From Cokeromyces recurvatus (taxonomy: Eukaryota > Mucoromycota > Mucoromycetes > Mucorales > Mucoraceae), in contig NW_026251407.1 in the NCBI RefSeq assembly GCF_025118155.1, forward strand, positions 186,001 to 250,000: a stretch of DNA of 64,000 nucleotides, in the 5' to 3' direction. Position numbers and translations under genes: made by a program. The number at the start of each line of letters is the position of its first letter. The first letter of the stretch is position 1. The notes beneath the pieces were generated by a model. The model had not been told where the DNA came from. It did no database searches and saw only the letters and a program-made list of their open reading frames with translations. Shown here one piece after another: positions 1 through 11,433 of the stretch.

Positions 1-1435
1 TAAAAGGGGAGCAACAGTACTAATAAACACAATAGATTAATTCTAAGCTTTCTCTTTCTAATAGTACATTACTTACGTATCATGACCAGAATAAATAGCT
101 AATTTAAGCTTTTCTTCTCTTTCATTATTAATCTTGTTAATCATCCGATCACGAATTTCACCCATCAATCTACCTAAACTTAATCTACGTACTTCTTCTG
201 AGACGATATTACCATAAAACCATTCTTTAACAACTACATCTTCTAATTCCCTCAAGAGGTTTTCATCATCAATATCTGTAGGTAATTTATATCCATGAGC
301 CTTAGCAGCAATTAAAGTATCTATCAATAAAAGTAAGTAAGTTAAGCACACCATAAGGGGATTCTCTTTTCTTTAGACGTCACTACCTAAAACGCCATTT
401 GCTGATGGGTGACTATCCAAAGAGATTTCATCGACATATTTTTTAAATCTTTCAGAAAGTGTTTTAAATTTATCTTGACACAAAATCGATACTCTTTTAT
501 TAAATTCCTTTGCTAACATACGAAGTCTATAACAGTTTGGATTGGGAAACATAAGATCGTCTCTTGGGTCACTAAATGTATGTAATAATAAATGATAAAA
601 AGGTGTTGGTAAAGAATTTATTTTCATGCGAATATTAAAAACATACCGAACATGAAGTTTTAAAGTGAAATTATCAGATCTTTTACCTTCTGGATAAAGG
701 CCTCCAGCTACTAGTTGTTGTACTGATTCTTGAGTACGGTTGTATTCTGTACTTCTTACGTAAATGATTTCCTCATCAAATAAATCAGGTAAAAATTGTA
801 GTCTATTGTTATAAATAAGATTAATTTTTTTCATGCACGCACAAAAAAAAATATGGAGAATCCACTTGGTTACTTTTTAATATAGAAATCTCGAATACGT
901 TCACCGAGAAGTGTCATTCTATATCTTCCTAAATTCGTCAATTGTCCAAAATAACTAAATGTGAATGAATGTTAGAAGTTACTTTTTCTTTATATATATA
1001 TATATATATATTTAAATATGTATTACCAAGAGCCAGGTTTAGTTGATACAGAAGAACGACCCTCCGTTTCACTTGTTTCAATTATTCTTTGCATACGAAC
1101 AGAGCCTAAACCTTGGACTTTTTCTTTTTCAAATTTAGTAATTGTAGCAAACATGGCATTATTTGCTTCACACATATCCCAAATAGATGGAATAATATTT
1201 TCTAGTCGTCTTCTAACAGGCGATCGTTCACCTTTTGAAATAAAACTTTGTTAAATGTATATATATATTTTCCTCTGCATCTGTCGTGGTTATTCTTACC
1301 ATGTCTATGAACAATTTGTAAAAGTCTACATTGTTGAAAGTTAGCATGAGATTGTTATGAATTTTTAAGAACATACTTTAATTCTAAATCGTGTGGATAC
1401 TCTTCTTGTTTAAACTCGGGTAATTTAGCTGACAT
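1..1435 (-). CDS. Histidine phosphatase superfamily protein (acid-phosphatase-like), 3' end cut by window edge
   Basis: Predicted exons (minus strand) are 1435-1377, 1325-1300, 1231-1027, 954-874, 802-387, 320-77 and 19-1, all in continuous frame. The protein begins MSAKLPEFKQ and shows no signal peptide. The catalytic RHGERSP motif of histidine acid phosphatases is assembled across the second intron, which cuts the Gly codon. Further family marks are CYFGQLTNLGR, YVRSTEYNRTQES (substrate-pocket Arg), the NGVLDTLIAAKAHG segment, and SGHDTTVAPLL, which carries the second catalytic His-Asp pair. Members remove phosphate from phosphomonoesters; the layout recalls the cytosolic/secretory ACP2/PXYLP1-like clade, but the substrate cannot be told. 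The gene runs off the left edge shortly after the HD motif. Starts further downstream would lose the N-terminal beta strand before RHG. Confidence 0.85.
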
Positions 1436-2057
1436 GTCGTTTTTTTTTATGAAAAATAGAAAAAAAAAAATAGAAGAATAGAAAAAAAAATAAAAAAAAA
1501 ATAAAAAGAAAAATTATCCTATTACATAATTGTTGTAATAAATAAAAATGATTACATAACAAACTCCGGAAAGGTGTAGTGAACAAATGTCAATCGTATT
1601 AAATAAATAAACAAAAAAGCAGTTTCTTGATAATACTGTTAATATATTTATGTGATAATTTATCTGCATGCATGATGCATACATACCTTATATTTTATTT
1701 TTTTCTGATGCGCGTGTACATTGTATAAAAGTAACAACAAAAGCTGATATTTGATTGGCCAGTGAAGTGACGACGCGCCAATTTTATTACGCGAACATTT
1801 GTACTGTTGTTGTTGTTGTTGTTATAGGATGATAAGGATGAGGAGGAGGGTGTAACAAAGTTCAAAAACTTTTATTTTTATTTTTTATTTTTTATTTTTT
1901 TATTTTTTTTTTTTTTAACATTTATACTTTAAAATCATAATCGGTTAATTCCAGTAAAGTTCAACATTTATTATATTATTTTATTTTAACGAAAAAAGAA
2001 AAAAAAATATATTTATTTTATTTTATTTTATTTTAATTTTTTTTTTCAATTCTAGTC
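1436..2057. promoter_or_regulatory. Divergent promoter region with CCAAT-type and E2F/MCB-like motifs
   Basis: This 620-bp spacer separates the phosphatase (-) from the FHA gene (+). It holds A- and T-rich tracts, an ATTGG (CCAAT) box near 1754, a CGCGCCAATT motif at 1774-1783 (reverse AATTGGCGCG, one base off an E2F-type TTTGGCGC site), and a TGT repeat near 1802. An acceptor-like TTCAATTCTAG lies 3 bases before the FHA start codon, so a leader intron is possible. No ORF of note. Confidence 0.4.
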
Positions 2058-3490
2058 ATGGCAACTTCGATAAATGAATTAACAGATAATCAACAACATT
2101 GGACAGCCAGCCCCAATCGTGCTGATTATCAACAACAAGAGTTACCTGATAGTCCTATTGATAAATATTCCACTAATTCAGACGATCTTCAGCCTACTTC
2201 AAATCTTCATCTTTCCTCATCTTATTATAACTATCAACGCATTCGACACAATCTTGTTATCGTTGGTTGTTACGAAAAACCTGTCACGTTAGGACGAGGA
2301 GGTGCTTGTACTATCAAGATTGGCCGTCGTAACAGACAGGTTAGTCGTGTTCATCTATCTATTGCCTTTAATAATCATCAAGAGCAATTCGAGCTAACAG
2401 TGTTGGGTATGAATGGTGCCTGTGTCGATAACGTACAATATGATCAACACGCTGTTGTACCTCTTGATGATAATAGTTTTGTTGATGTCTTGGGCGATAG
2501 ATTCTTATTTAGGATACCACCACCACCTATGAATTTTTCTTCACAACAAGAAGAAATGAAGAAAAAGGAGATGATGAGACAAGAAGAGATGAATCAAGAT
2601 AGATCCATGGATACTTTCAATAATCACATTGAACCAAAGTCGATACATATGGAAAAAGAAGTGAAAAAGGGGCAAGAGGAGGAGGAGAAGGAGGAGGAGG
2701 AAGAAGAGGAATCATATCCTTCTGAATTAGTACCTGAAGGTGCCTTGACTCCTTTTGAAAAAGAATTATCTCCTGAACAAGATATGAGTGTTCCTGAAGC
2801 TACAAAACAAAAAGAAGAAAAAGTAAAAAATACTGAAATTCTTATAGAAAAGAAAGAAGAGAATGAAATGAAGAAGGTAGAAGAAGAAAAGAAAGAAGAA
2901 ATAAAAAAGACAGAAGAAGAAAAGAAAAATCCTGCTTCAGATGCTCATGATTATGCTGAAGTCATTATTGATGCTCTTGGTAAAATAAGTATACACTAAT
3001 ATTATAGTTGCATATGAATTACTAAAGTTTTTATATATATGTATATTTTTAAAAAGTCTTTTCTCGTACTTCTTCTATGCCAATAAGTGACATTTGCTCA
3101 CGTATTCTGAAAGCAAATCCTGCTTATGCAGAACAACCACGTGAAATTTGGATTGAACGTATTCGAACAGTTTTAAAAGATAAACCCTTCTTTGGTGAAA
3201 TTCAACGTAAAGGAAAGACAGCAGATGGAAGTCCTAAAGAGAATTTATATTATTATAATAGCGAATTAGATCCAGTTGAATGGCGTCGTGCTACATATAC
3301 TCAAGTGGGTAGAAGTGCCCGTAAATGTACTTTAAAAGATAAGCAATACTTTTGGAAAATTCCCCCCAAGTTGGGTCGTCATAGAAACTCTTATATCCCT
3401 CCTCCTGCTTCTGAACATAAAAGGCAAAGAGCTGCACGACAACAAGGTAGTGATGAAAATGTTGAGCCAAAGAAGGCCAAACATCAATAA
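2058..3490 (+). CDS. FHA-domain protein resembling Tos4/Plm2 transcription regulators
   Basis: Two exons, 2058-2979 and 3057-3490, give 451 residues. An FHA phosphothreonine-binding domain occupies about residues 64-153. Its conserved residues are visible: Gly79-Arg80, Ser96-Arg97-x-His99 and Asn119. Next comes a Pro-rich linker, then a long Glu/Lys-rich stretch (about 165-295, low complexity, probably coiled coil). The C-terminal block (ISDICSRILKANPAY... DKPFFGEIQRKGK) is conserved and ends in a basic tail suited to nuclear targeting. In yeast, Tos4 and Plm2 are G1/S and damage-response chromatin proteins with an FHA domain; equivalence is inferred from architecture. The intron (2980-3056) restores DALVFSRTSSMP across the junction. 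An E2F/MCB-like site lies about 280 bp upstream. Confidence 0.8.
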
Positions 3491-3630
3491 AAGCACATCT
3501 CTCTCTCTTTTTTTTTTTCTTTTTTTTGTTTAATATATGTATACATATATATATATATATATATATACATACGTCCATACATATAAATAAATAAACGTAT
3601 ATAATATAATATTTGTTATCGTATTTATAA

Positions 3631-5995
3631 TTAAAGTTTTGCACTTGTGTCCTTATTTAAAATGCAATCAGCAATATGTAAAGCAATTGTTTCCACTGTA
3701 ACCATTGGGTTAACCCCTGAAGCAGTAGGAAATACAGATGCATCAGCAATAAATAGATCTTTCACTTCCCATGTTTCACCTGTAGGCTTAACGACTGATA
3801 CCTTTGGAGAGATACCCATCCGATTAGATCCCATTTGATGAGCACAGAAGACGCCAGCACCATCTTGAGGGAAACCATATGCCATTACCTTTTGTTTCCA
3901 AGCAATGTAACGAGGATGATCAATACGAGATTCTTCTCCCTTTTCAAATACAAATGGATCTACGCCAAACTGACCCGTATGTAATTCACGAGCACCAGCA
4001 GCAACCAAGATATTTAAAGAATAATCAATACCTACTAATAACGATTGACGATCACGATTGGATAAAGTATAATCCACAATGACATTTTCTTTCTCATCAT
4101 ATCGAACGACACCTACTGAATCTTTATCTCGAGCCAAGATTAAGATGGGAGCACATCGGTCGTATCGCATCATAAGTTCTTTATGGTTTGCTGCACCTCT
4201 CCAAGGAATGACAGTTGAGAAGCTACCAGGATGAAGACAAGGTACCTCCAATTTGACGCCGTAACCATCCTTCTCAACGCTATTCTCAGCAACTGTACTC
4301 ACGGCTGTCATAATAGAGCCTTCAAAGGTACGAATCTCATGATCAAAGAAACCAAAGGTGATAGAACACGGATGAAGTTTCAAATGACGGCCAATGTTTT
4401 TATTTTTTAAACCACTTCTCAATAAGATACCAGGTGATTGTAAAGAACCGGCAGCGATAACGACTTGAGCATTAGCCATTATTCTGACTTTGCGATCATA
4501 ATTCACAAGACATTCAACACCTATCGCTTTACCCTCCTTAATTAATACGCGAACAACTTTAGTTTTTACCAAGAATTTTGCATCATGTTCATCCGCATCA
4601 CGAAGCCATGTATTCACCGTACCGTTCTTGATACCAGCTCTGCAACCTGTAAAACAAAATTCGCATTCATGAGGTCGACCACTTGTATTTTGTGGAATAT
4701 CAGCAACTGGATAGCCCAGAGTTCTAATAAACAAAAAAAATTAGAGTCAAGTTTTTTCTTTTTCTTGTTGTGAATCCTATATTTTACTTGCAACCATCAA
4801 TTAAAGCTTGATTCGTTTTATTATGAACAATGCCTTCAGTAGTTGCTCCAATCCTTTCAAATACATAATCAAGGTCCTTAGCAAACTAATTATAAAGCTT
4901 ATTAATAAAAATAAATAAATCAGCAGGCCTTTATATATATATATATTATGTATAACCTTTGGAGATAAAAAATAGGACAATCCATGTTTAGCCCATTCTT
5001 CACGTACAAAGTGTTGAAGCTGTAATAATAATAAAATAGGTTATAAATCAAAGAGAGAGAGAAAAGGTATAAAAAATTATATTACTTTAAGTGAAGCGCA
5101 CCAATTCACCGTTGTACCACCTCCAAAAACACTACCAGCCAATATATTAATTGAACCTTCATAACTTGGAGCAAAACCACCAGTTTCGTATAAATTTTCA
5201 AATGCCTTTGATTCATCAGCGATAAATTCATTTTCATGATGATATGCGCCCTTTTCAATAACTAAAACCGATTTTCCTGCCTTTGCTAATTGACTAGCAA
5301 TTACTCCTATTACATATATATATGTAAGTATCTATTATAGATAATATACTGCTGCTTAAAAGTTTACCTCCACCAGCACCACTACCCACAATAATCACAT
5401 CAAATCTCATATTCTCCTTTATCTCTTCAGGATTCAACATATTTAACCTTTCAGGTATATTATCGTATTTCTTATCTTTGATCAAGTTATTATAATGCAT
5501 AGCTTCACCTAATTCCTTTGAATGACTGGCAAATGCTGGATGACACGATAAGGAATGGAAAGTTTTATAAATAAGTCTTAATTGAGGTAGATAAGAATTT
5601 TTCCAATTCAAAAATATCTTTTCACGGTCTTCTAATGATAAATTCTTAAATTCATCAAAGTAACCTGTTAAAGCAAATGTACCTGCCCTTGTAGATAATA
5701 AGGACAATATCATTAATAGCTCTTTACGTTTATCAGGTAAAACGGTACGATTAATGAAACTCTTGATAGAGTCCAAGGTTTGTAGTGAAGTATTTGTTAA
5801 TTGACAAAACTGACGAATTTCTGAAGGTGAATGAGTCTCTTTCAGTTTTTCAACCAAGGTATCTTCTTGGTGTTTAGGTAAGGGTGCAATAAAAGTATCT
5901 AAAATGACTTTAAGTGTATCAAGCTGGCCTTCATTGAATTCAATAAAAGGAGATACTCGAAAACGAAATGGATCTACTTCTTCTGCAAGCGTCAT
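3631..5995 (-). CDS. Long-chain fatty alcohol oxidase, GMC oxidoreductase family
   Basis: Five exons (5995-5368, 5306-5086, 5019-4957, 4885-4788, 4723-3631) give 700 residues, the usual length for fungal FAO enzymes. The Rossmann FAD motif GSGAGGG is assembled over the first intron (about residues 204-210) and is followed by VIASQLAKAGKSVLVIEKG. The stretch GSVFGGGTTVNWCASL is the GMC signature region. At the C terminus VFCAHQMGSNRMG and SGVNPMVTVETIALHIAD carry the active-site His and Asn of GMC enzymes. The family oxidises long-chain alcohols to aldehydes with O2, releasing H2O2, in peroxisome/ER-linked omega-oxidation. The N-terminal 200 residues match the extra helical region typical of FAO rather than glucose-oxidase types. 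Start at 5995 (MTLAEEVDPF) is preferred over 6055, which would add a pyrimidine-tract-derived leader. Convergent with the FHA gene, whose stop lies 140 bp away. Confidence 0.88.
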
Positions 5996-6918
5996 TAGAA
6001 TTTTAAAAAGAGAGAAAGAGAGAGAGAGAGAGAAAAAAAAATCAACAAATAGCAAATCGTGACATTTTATAAATTAGGAGGTTAAATAGCTTATTTTACA
6101 ACATCGTCACATGTATAATGAATTGTACGACGTATTTAATTGTGTGTATGGGGAAGGAAGAAAAAGCAGTTGTAAGTTTTAATTGACTTAATTTAGACAA
6201 AATGGTAAAATTGCATAACATCTTTTAATCCCAGAATAGAAGTGATTCCCCTCTTAAGCTTGTTAGTGTATATCGAATGATATTTTTTTTTTGTACAGAG
6301 AGTTGAATTCTTTTACTATTTTGCATTTTTATTATATCGATCTGTCTTTGAGAAATAAGAAATAACTTTAATCAATAAAGCCATGTCGAGATCGATCAAT
6401 TTAAATAGTAATTCCATTATATTGAATGGCTAAAATGCACAACTCCCATTCTGTAATCTATACCCATATCTATTTTAAATCAAAGCTAAATAAATATAGT
6501 ATTTATCCATATTTACTTTTCAACAAAAAAATACTACATATAAAATGAGGTATCTTATTTATGCAACAAACAATTCAGTTTATTTTATTTTTTCAAGTTG
6601 AGTTTATTAATGAATGATGCTGAATGATAACTTATCAAGTAAAATGTCATCTATTTCAGATTAGATTTGTACTGGAATAATTATATTGACAGAATAAATC
6701 CGCCGTATAAAAGAAGATCAGATATAATTATTAATAATTTTACAAGGCATTTGATTATTACCAAAAGGTATGAGGCACTGAAAAAACCGAGATTACTTGG
6801 TATTGCTAATATTAGCATTAAATGCTAACCTATGTTATATTTTGAGGGTAAAAAGCTAGTTCTTCAAGCAAAGCTATATAACTAACACAAGGCAGTATGC
6901 TTTTAGAGGATTTTTATT

Positions 6919-6957
<39 letters not shown>

Positions 6958-7320
6958 AGACATTAACAAAAATGACCAAGTATTTACTTTATTATACTTT
7001 TGATATAGACTTCATGTCAAATGTATACATAGTAGAAATAACATAAATATATATATGTGATCTTTAACTACATATTATTATAGTAGTGATGAGATAATAA
7101 TAGCGCATTAAATAAAAAAAATGACGTCGAAGCAAATTCTTAATATTAAAAAGAGAAGTTTTCATTCACTTCTAGAGGTGACTTATCAGAAACAATAAAG
7201 AAGAAATAAAAGTATAACTATAAAATAGTACATGAATCGAATCCTAACAGCCATCAGTCTTACTAACAAACAGGTTAGTAACCTTGTCATATTCACTTTT
7301 AATAAACTGAATCATGTTGA

Positions 7321-7358
<38 letters not shown>

Positions 7359-7618
7359 ATTAGTGTTAATCATGTAGCATTTCTAATAAAGGTTCATTAT
7401 TATGTACTACTAACCGAAAGGTATGCAGAACATCCTATATTTGACGTTACTAAGCTAAATGATAATGCACAATAAAGTGTACACATATTCGATTGATCCT
7501 AAATTATTATTGGCCAATAGTCTTTATGAACTTAGCAACCAAAAGAAGAATGCTCTTTTTAAGTAACCATCATGCTGCCACTATTATTATTTTTCATAAA
7601 TACAGTGCATACGTCTTA

Positions 7619-7654
<36 letters not shown>

Positions 7655-7926
7655 TTTGGATTGTTCTATAATCAAGTCATATCATTCATAATTCCTTGAA
7701 GACAAACTCATTTAATTCATTATGTACACATGTTTTACCATTTATATCTTTCTCTCACAGTTGCTGGTCCAATATCTGTTCTATTGAATTCATTACCTAT
7801 TAAAAAGCCTTGTCCCTCACATTATTTAACAACTGAAGCTAATGTATTATTCTTCACTATCTAATCATCTTCTTTTCACTTATTTTCTTCTCTATCTTTC
7901 ATTTTTACCTTGTATTTCTTGCAAAG

Positions 7927-7972
<46 letters not shown>

Positions 7973-8222
7973 TAAGTTTCTTTTTTTACTCCTATTTTGT
8001 TGAACAGATCTGAGTAGTCCAGTAGCATCATTTAGATACTATCTGTTTACTAAAGATCAAAAATATAGTCAATCGTGTTAAAATCATTAATTACTTTGCT
8101 GATTTTCAATTTTATTTTGTCTAGGAAAAAAAAAAATCACAACCGTTTAAAGTAACATTAGTTAGTGATAATTTTCACACACATATTAACACAACATTTA
8201 TTTGGTTTCTTTCTCATATACA
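5996..8222. other. Intergenic, no gene seen; long homopolymers
   Basis: This is the divergent spacer between the alcohol oxidase (-) and the bHLH gene (+). I see no supported coding region, tRNA or structured RNA. It holds four long mononucleotide tracts: A about 6920-6956, T about 7322-7353, A about 7622-7651 and T about 7930-7970. GA-rich microsatellite sequence at about 6008-6030 lies in the alcohol oxidase leader. Small ORFs here (for example 7493-7699) are low complexity. Confidence 0.6.
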
Positions 8223-9212
8223 ATGAACTATTCACAACATGTAAATGTTAACATGAATCCTTCTAATCACTGGAATCCTTTAAATAGTACAACACCGTTA
8301 GAAGAGCCAGTTGCCTTTGAAGGTACAACATAGTACATGGAAATTAACCTCATGCTTATTATTTATTTTATTTTCTTTCAAGATTTCCAGTTTAGTTTAG
8401 GTCTTGATCCTGAGTTTGCTATGCCTATTCCATTTGATATATCACCACCACCGTTACCATCACAACCAGAAAATAACATATTTTACCCAATGACTGATTT
8501 AGTGCCATCGACAATAATCAACAATAACAACAACAATAATAATGCTGTTTTAAATGAACAAGAACAAAAGACATTTAGTCAATTTTTAGACCAATTCTTT
8601 ATTGATCCAAACATGGAAATTGATCCTCAATTCTCCATGCTTGAAGAACCTCATATACCTTCAAACCTTCATCGGTCAATACAAGAAAATGAAGAACATC
8701 AACGTCGACCCAGTATTTTTCCATCTTCTTTAGATGTACAAAACAAACAAGTGACTCAACGAAAGCCATTGCCACCAAGATCTTATAAAACTCTTCCAAG
8801 TAATGGAGCTATTAGAAGAGGACATAAAGAATTATTAACAGAAGAAGAAAAGAGAAACAACCACATTGCATCAGAACAAAAGAGACGGAGCATGATTCGG
8901 ACAGGATTTAAAGAATTAACAGAGATTGTGCCAACGCTAAAGAATGTCAATAACTCAAAAAGCACAGTCTTATTTAAAGCAGTAGATTATATCAACTACC
9001 TAGAGAAAAGGAATAAAAATTTAAGAGAAAAGATAAAGCGCCTAGAGTTTCGACTTCAAGCAGAGCAGCATTCAAACAGTATGTTTCAACAGAGACAACT
9101 TATAGAACTGCAAGACAAATTACACCTACATCAAAAGTTACTAAAAAGTCAACAGGAAATAGAGAATACAAGTAAAACAACCAATACTGATTCATCACTG
9201 ATTAAAGCGTAA
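8223..9212 (+). CDS. bHLH-leucine-zipper transcription factor
   Basis: Two exons, 8223-8322 and 8383-9212, give 309 residues. The basic region (about 188-203) reads RNNHIASEQKRR, with the His/Glu/Arg triad of class-B bHLH proteins that bind CACGTG E-boxes. Helix-loop-helix follows (GFKELTEIVPTLK, loop, KSTVLFKAVDYINYLE) and runs into a leucine-heptad zipper to about residue 290. The N-terminal half is Pro/Asn/Gln-rich (runs of Asn from AAC/AAT repeats) and acidic, a plausible activation region. It resembles fungal Max/MLX/USF-like factors; the specific orthologue is not clear. The start was chosen because splicing of 8323-8382 joins FED to FQFSLGL and gives a Met upstream of the long ORF. Canonical CACGTG sites occur elsewhere in this window (24771 and 24823), but no link is shown. 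Confidence 0.85.
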
Positions 9213-9458
9213 TACATGCATTTTTTTATGCATTATTATTTTATTATATAATAATGATAATGTTTATGTAAAGTATGTCGTTACTATACAATAGTAATTG
9301 ACGGACTATTTTGTAGTATAGCTTAAATAAATAATTCATAATCTAAAGCTAACGTAGTATATTTATAAGTAATTACTATTATGTATGTACAGGCTACTTA
9401 CCTTTGATCAGAAAGAAAGAGAGCTTCATTATTATTGTTTATGACTGCCTTTATAATA
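9213..9458. other. Intergenic, 3' flank of the bHLH gene
   Basis: AT-rich sequence without a supported feature, ending at the TA dinucleotide (9457-9458) that borders the Fanzor-bearing element. Confidence 0.4.
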
Positions 9459-11433
9459 TTGTGTTTTCCAAATTATTTGAAACATAAATTTGATTTTTTT
9501 TGAAATACAAATTCAAGTTATTTGAAATAGAAATTCCATTTATTTGCAAAGATAAACGTAATTAATTGAAAAAAAAAAGTCTAGTTAAACAACTAGATAT
9601 TCGTTTACTTTCTAAAGATACTATAACCATATACTTTCTTCACTCAAAGAATAAAATTGACTGCCTAATAATACAGTTGAAACTGTTTTATGCGTTCCGT
9701 ATGTAATTATTCAGTATCAAAAGGGTTTATATTTTAAAATAATTACAACAGACAACACTTAATATATCAAAGCCTGCTTATAAAAACCGCAAAATTTTTA
9801 TTTTTATCACCCTTTCTTTCTTTTTTCTCTACCTGTTATTGCCATCATAGTATGAAACGTAAAAGGAAGTCCTCCCCTGACCCTAAGGAAGAGGGGGTCA
9901 CTCTTAAAAAAAAAGAGGCATGTAACAGAATAGGGAAAGCATTACTTAATAGTATACCCACTCATGGTGTCTTCGTAATAGCGAGTAAAACTCTTCTCAA
10001 ACCTGTTACTACTACTACCAACTATGATGAACTCCTAGAAGTCCCTGACAATGATTTTCAACCACAAATAAAACTTCGCAAGAGAACAAGTAAGTTTCAT
10101 TAGATTGAACTAATAAAGTAAAAACTGATAAAATGTAAATTAAGATCAAGAAAACTTATCATTCAAGAAATATAAAGAATATAAAGAAACAGAGCGTACC
10201 ACTGAACAATGTAATAATTTATAAATATTTTTTTTGACAACAGTACTCACAGTTTTATCAGTTAAAACTACTCCTGTTAAAAAAGACAAAGGTAAAGGAA
10301 AGGCAGTTAATATAACTCCTACTACCAAAGAAAAAGGCACAATCTACTCCTACTGTGTGATTGCAAAGCCAAGTCTGTTCAAATAAATCAACAAACATTT
10401 TGGAAACTTGTAAGAAAAGTAGTAAAGGATGACAAAGAAGAATATAAGAAGATTATTCCAAAAAATCCTAACGAAACATATCTTAAGGAATGGTACTTGA
10501 CTCTTTTTGATTTTTTTAGAATAGGTATTAAACAAAACAATAACACTGATAATGATAACAGATTATTTTGGTAAGTTTTTTTTTTCTTATTACAACTTCC
10601 AACTACTAAAACGTATATCAACATAGGAATTTAATTCAAACAAATGGTTATTCTGTTGAATTTCACTTTAAAAAGAAATCCAAAAAGTCAGAGAAGAATA
10701 CTACTGCTGATGAATTGACTCCTATGTATTTTGCTGATGATGCACTTATTTGAGCTATAGATCCTGGACAAATTGATATTTTTACTGCTGTTGACTCTGG
10801 TACTTCTGACAAGAAGAAAAGAATCCCTACTGCTCCCAGAGATAACTTATCTAAAAAAAGAATTATTGCTTTTGGTGATGCTAAATTTAGTAGCTCTATG
10901 AAAGGAAAACTTCCTGCTCCTACTAGACAGATAACGGATGCAATTAAGAAAATGTCTAAAGAATTGAAAAAAAAAACACTTTTATCTATGTTGATGAATA
11001 TTTGACTAGTCAAACATGTAACCATTGTAAAAATCAAAACTTAACTAATATTACTACAACCAAATCGAAGCGTGAACTTCATGCTGTACTCAAGTGTAAC
11101 TCTTGCAGTACGGTATGGAATCGTGACGTGATGGCTGCTAAAAACATAAACTACATTTTTACATACATGTCACAACATAAAAATAAAAGACCTCGTGAAT
11201 TTCAAAGATCTTCTTAAATATATACGATCTCTATAACGGTTTCGCATCCCTTACTTAACAGGTACGTAGTATATATTATATTATTATCTATCACTCTCTC
11301 TAACCTTTTCATTTTACTTTTTTTTTTTTTTCAAATAATTTCTTTATTTTTTTTCAAATAACTCTAATTGATATTTCAATTATTTTTTAATTATGCTTCA
11401 AAAAATTTTATTTAAATTATTTGAAAAATACAG
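9459..11433 (+). mobile_element. Fanzor-bearing DNA element with imperfect terminal inverted repeats
   Basis: The left end (from 9459) and the reverse complement of the right end (up to 11433) share a terminal pattern YTGTRTTTTYCAAATWA, followed by blocks such as TGAARCATAA and AGTTATTTGAAA spread over about 100 bp. TA flanks each side (9457-9458 and 11434-11435), as expected for Tc1/mariner-type target duplication. Inside lies only the Fanzor relic; no transposase is seen, so the copy would need help in trans. Fanzor genes are known to ride inside several eukaryotic transposon classes, including mariner-like ones. The AT richness makes chance similarity a real concern, but the aligned blocks keep order and spacing. 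Exact ends are inferred. Confidence 0.55.
9852..11217 (+). pseudogene. Fanzor (eukaryotic TnpB-like RNA-guided nuclease) relic
   Basis: Reading segments: 9852-10089, 10253-10570 and 10627-11217, joined by two intron-like gaps (GTAAGT donors). The first part starts MKRKRKSSPDPKEEG and is Lys-rich, NLS-like. The middle holds CDCKAKSVQINQQTFWKLV, which I take as Fanzor-like. The RuvC-like core is visible: AIDPG (first catalytic Asp, codon at 10760), VDEYLTSQTC (Glu plus first zinc-finger Cys, about 10990-11017), CNHC/CNSC zinc finger, and WNRDVMAAKNI (last catalytic Asp). Known Fanzors cut DNA using a 3'-encoded guide RNA. This copy is broken: a TGA (10751-10753) just before AIDPG, a frame change at the A10 run 10967-10976, and a further frame change near 10345. 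Only about 79 codons separate DPG from the Glu, which suggests an internal deletion. Confidence 0.8.

Noticed and set aside
1018..1254. 78-codon plus ORF
   Set aside because: Antisense to exon 3 of the histidine phosphatase.
3291..3644. 117-codon minus ORF
   Set aside because: Overlaps the last FHA exon and reads through AT microsatellite and poly-T; low complexity.
7493..7699. 68-codon ORF with a Lys run
   Set aside because: Reads through a 30-base A tract; no conserved features.
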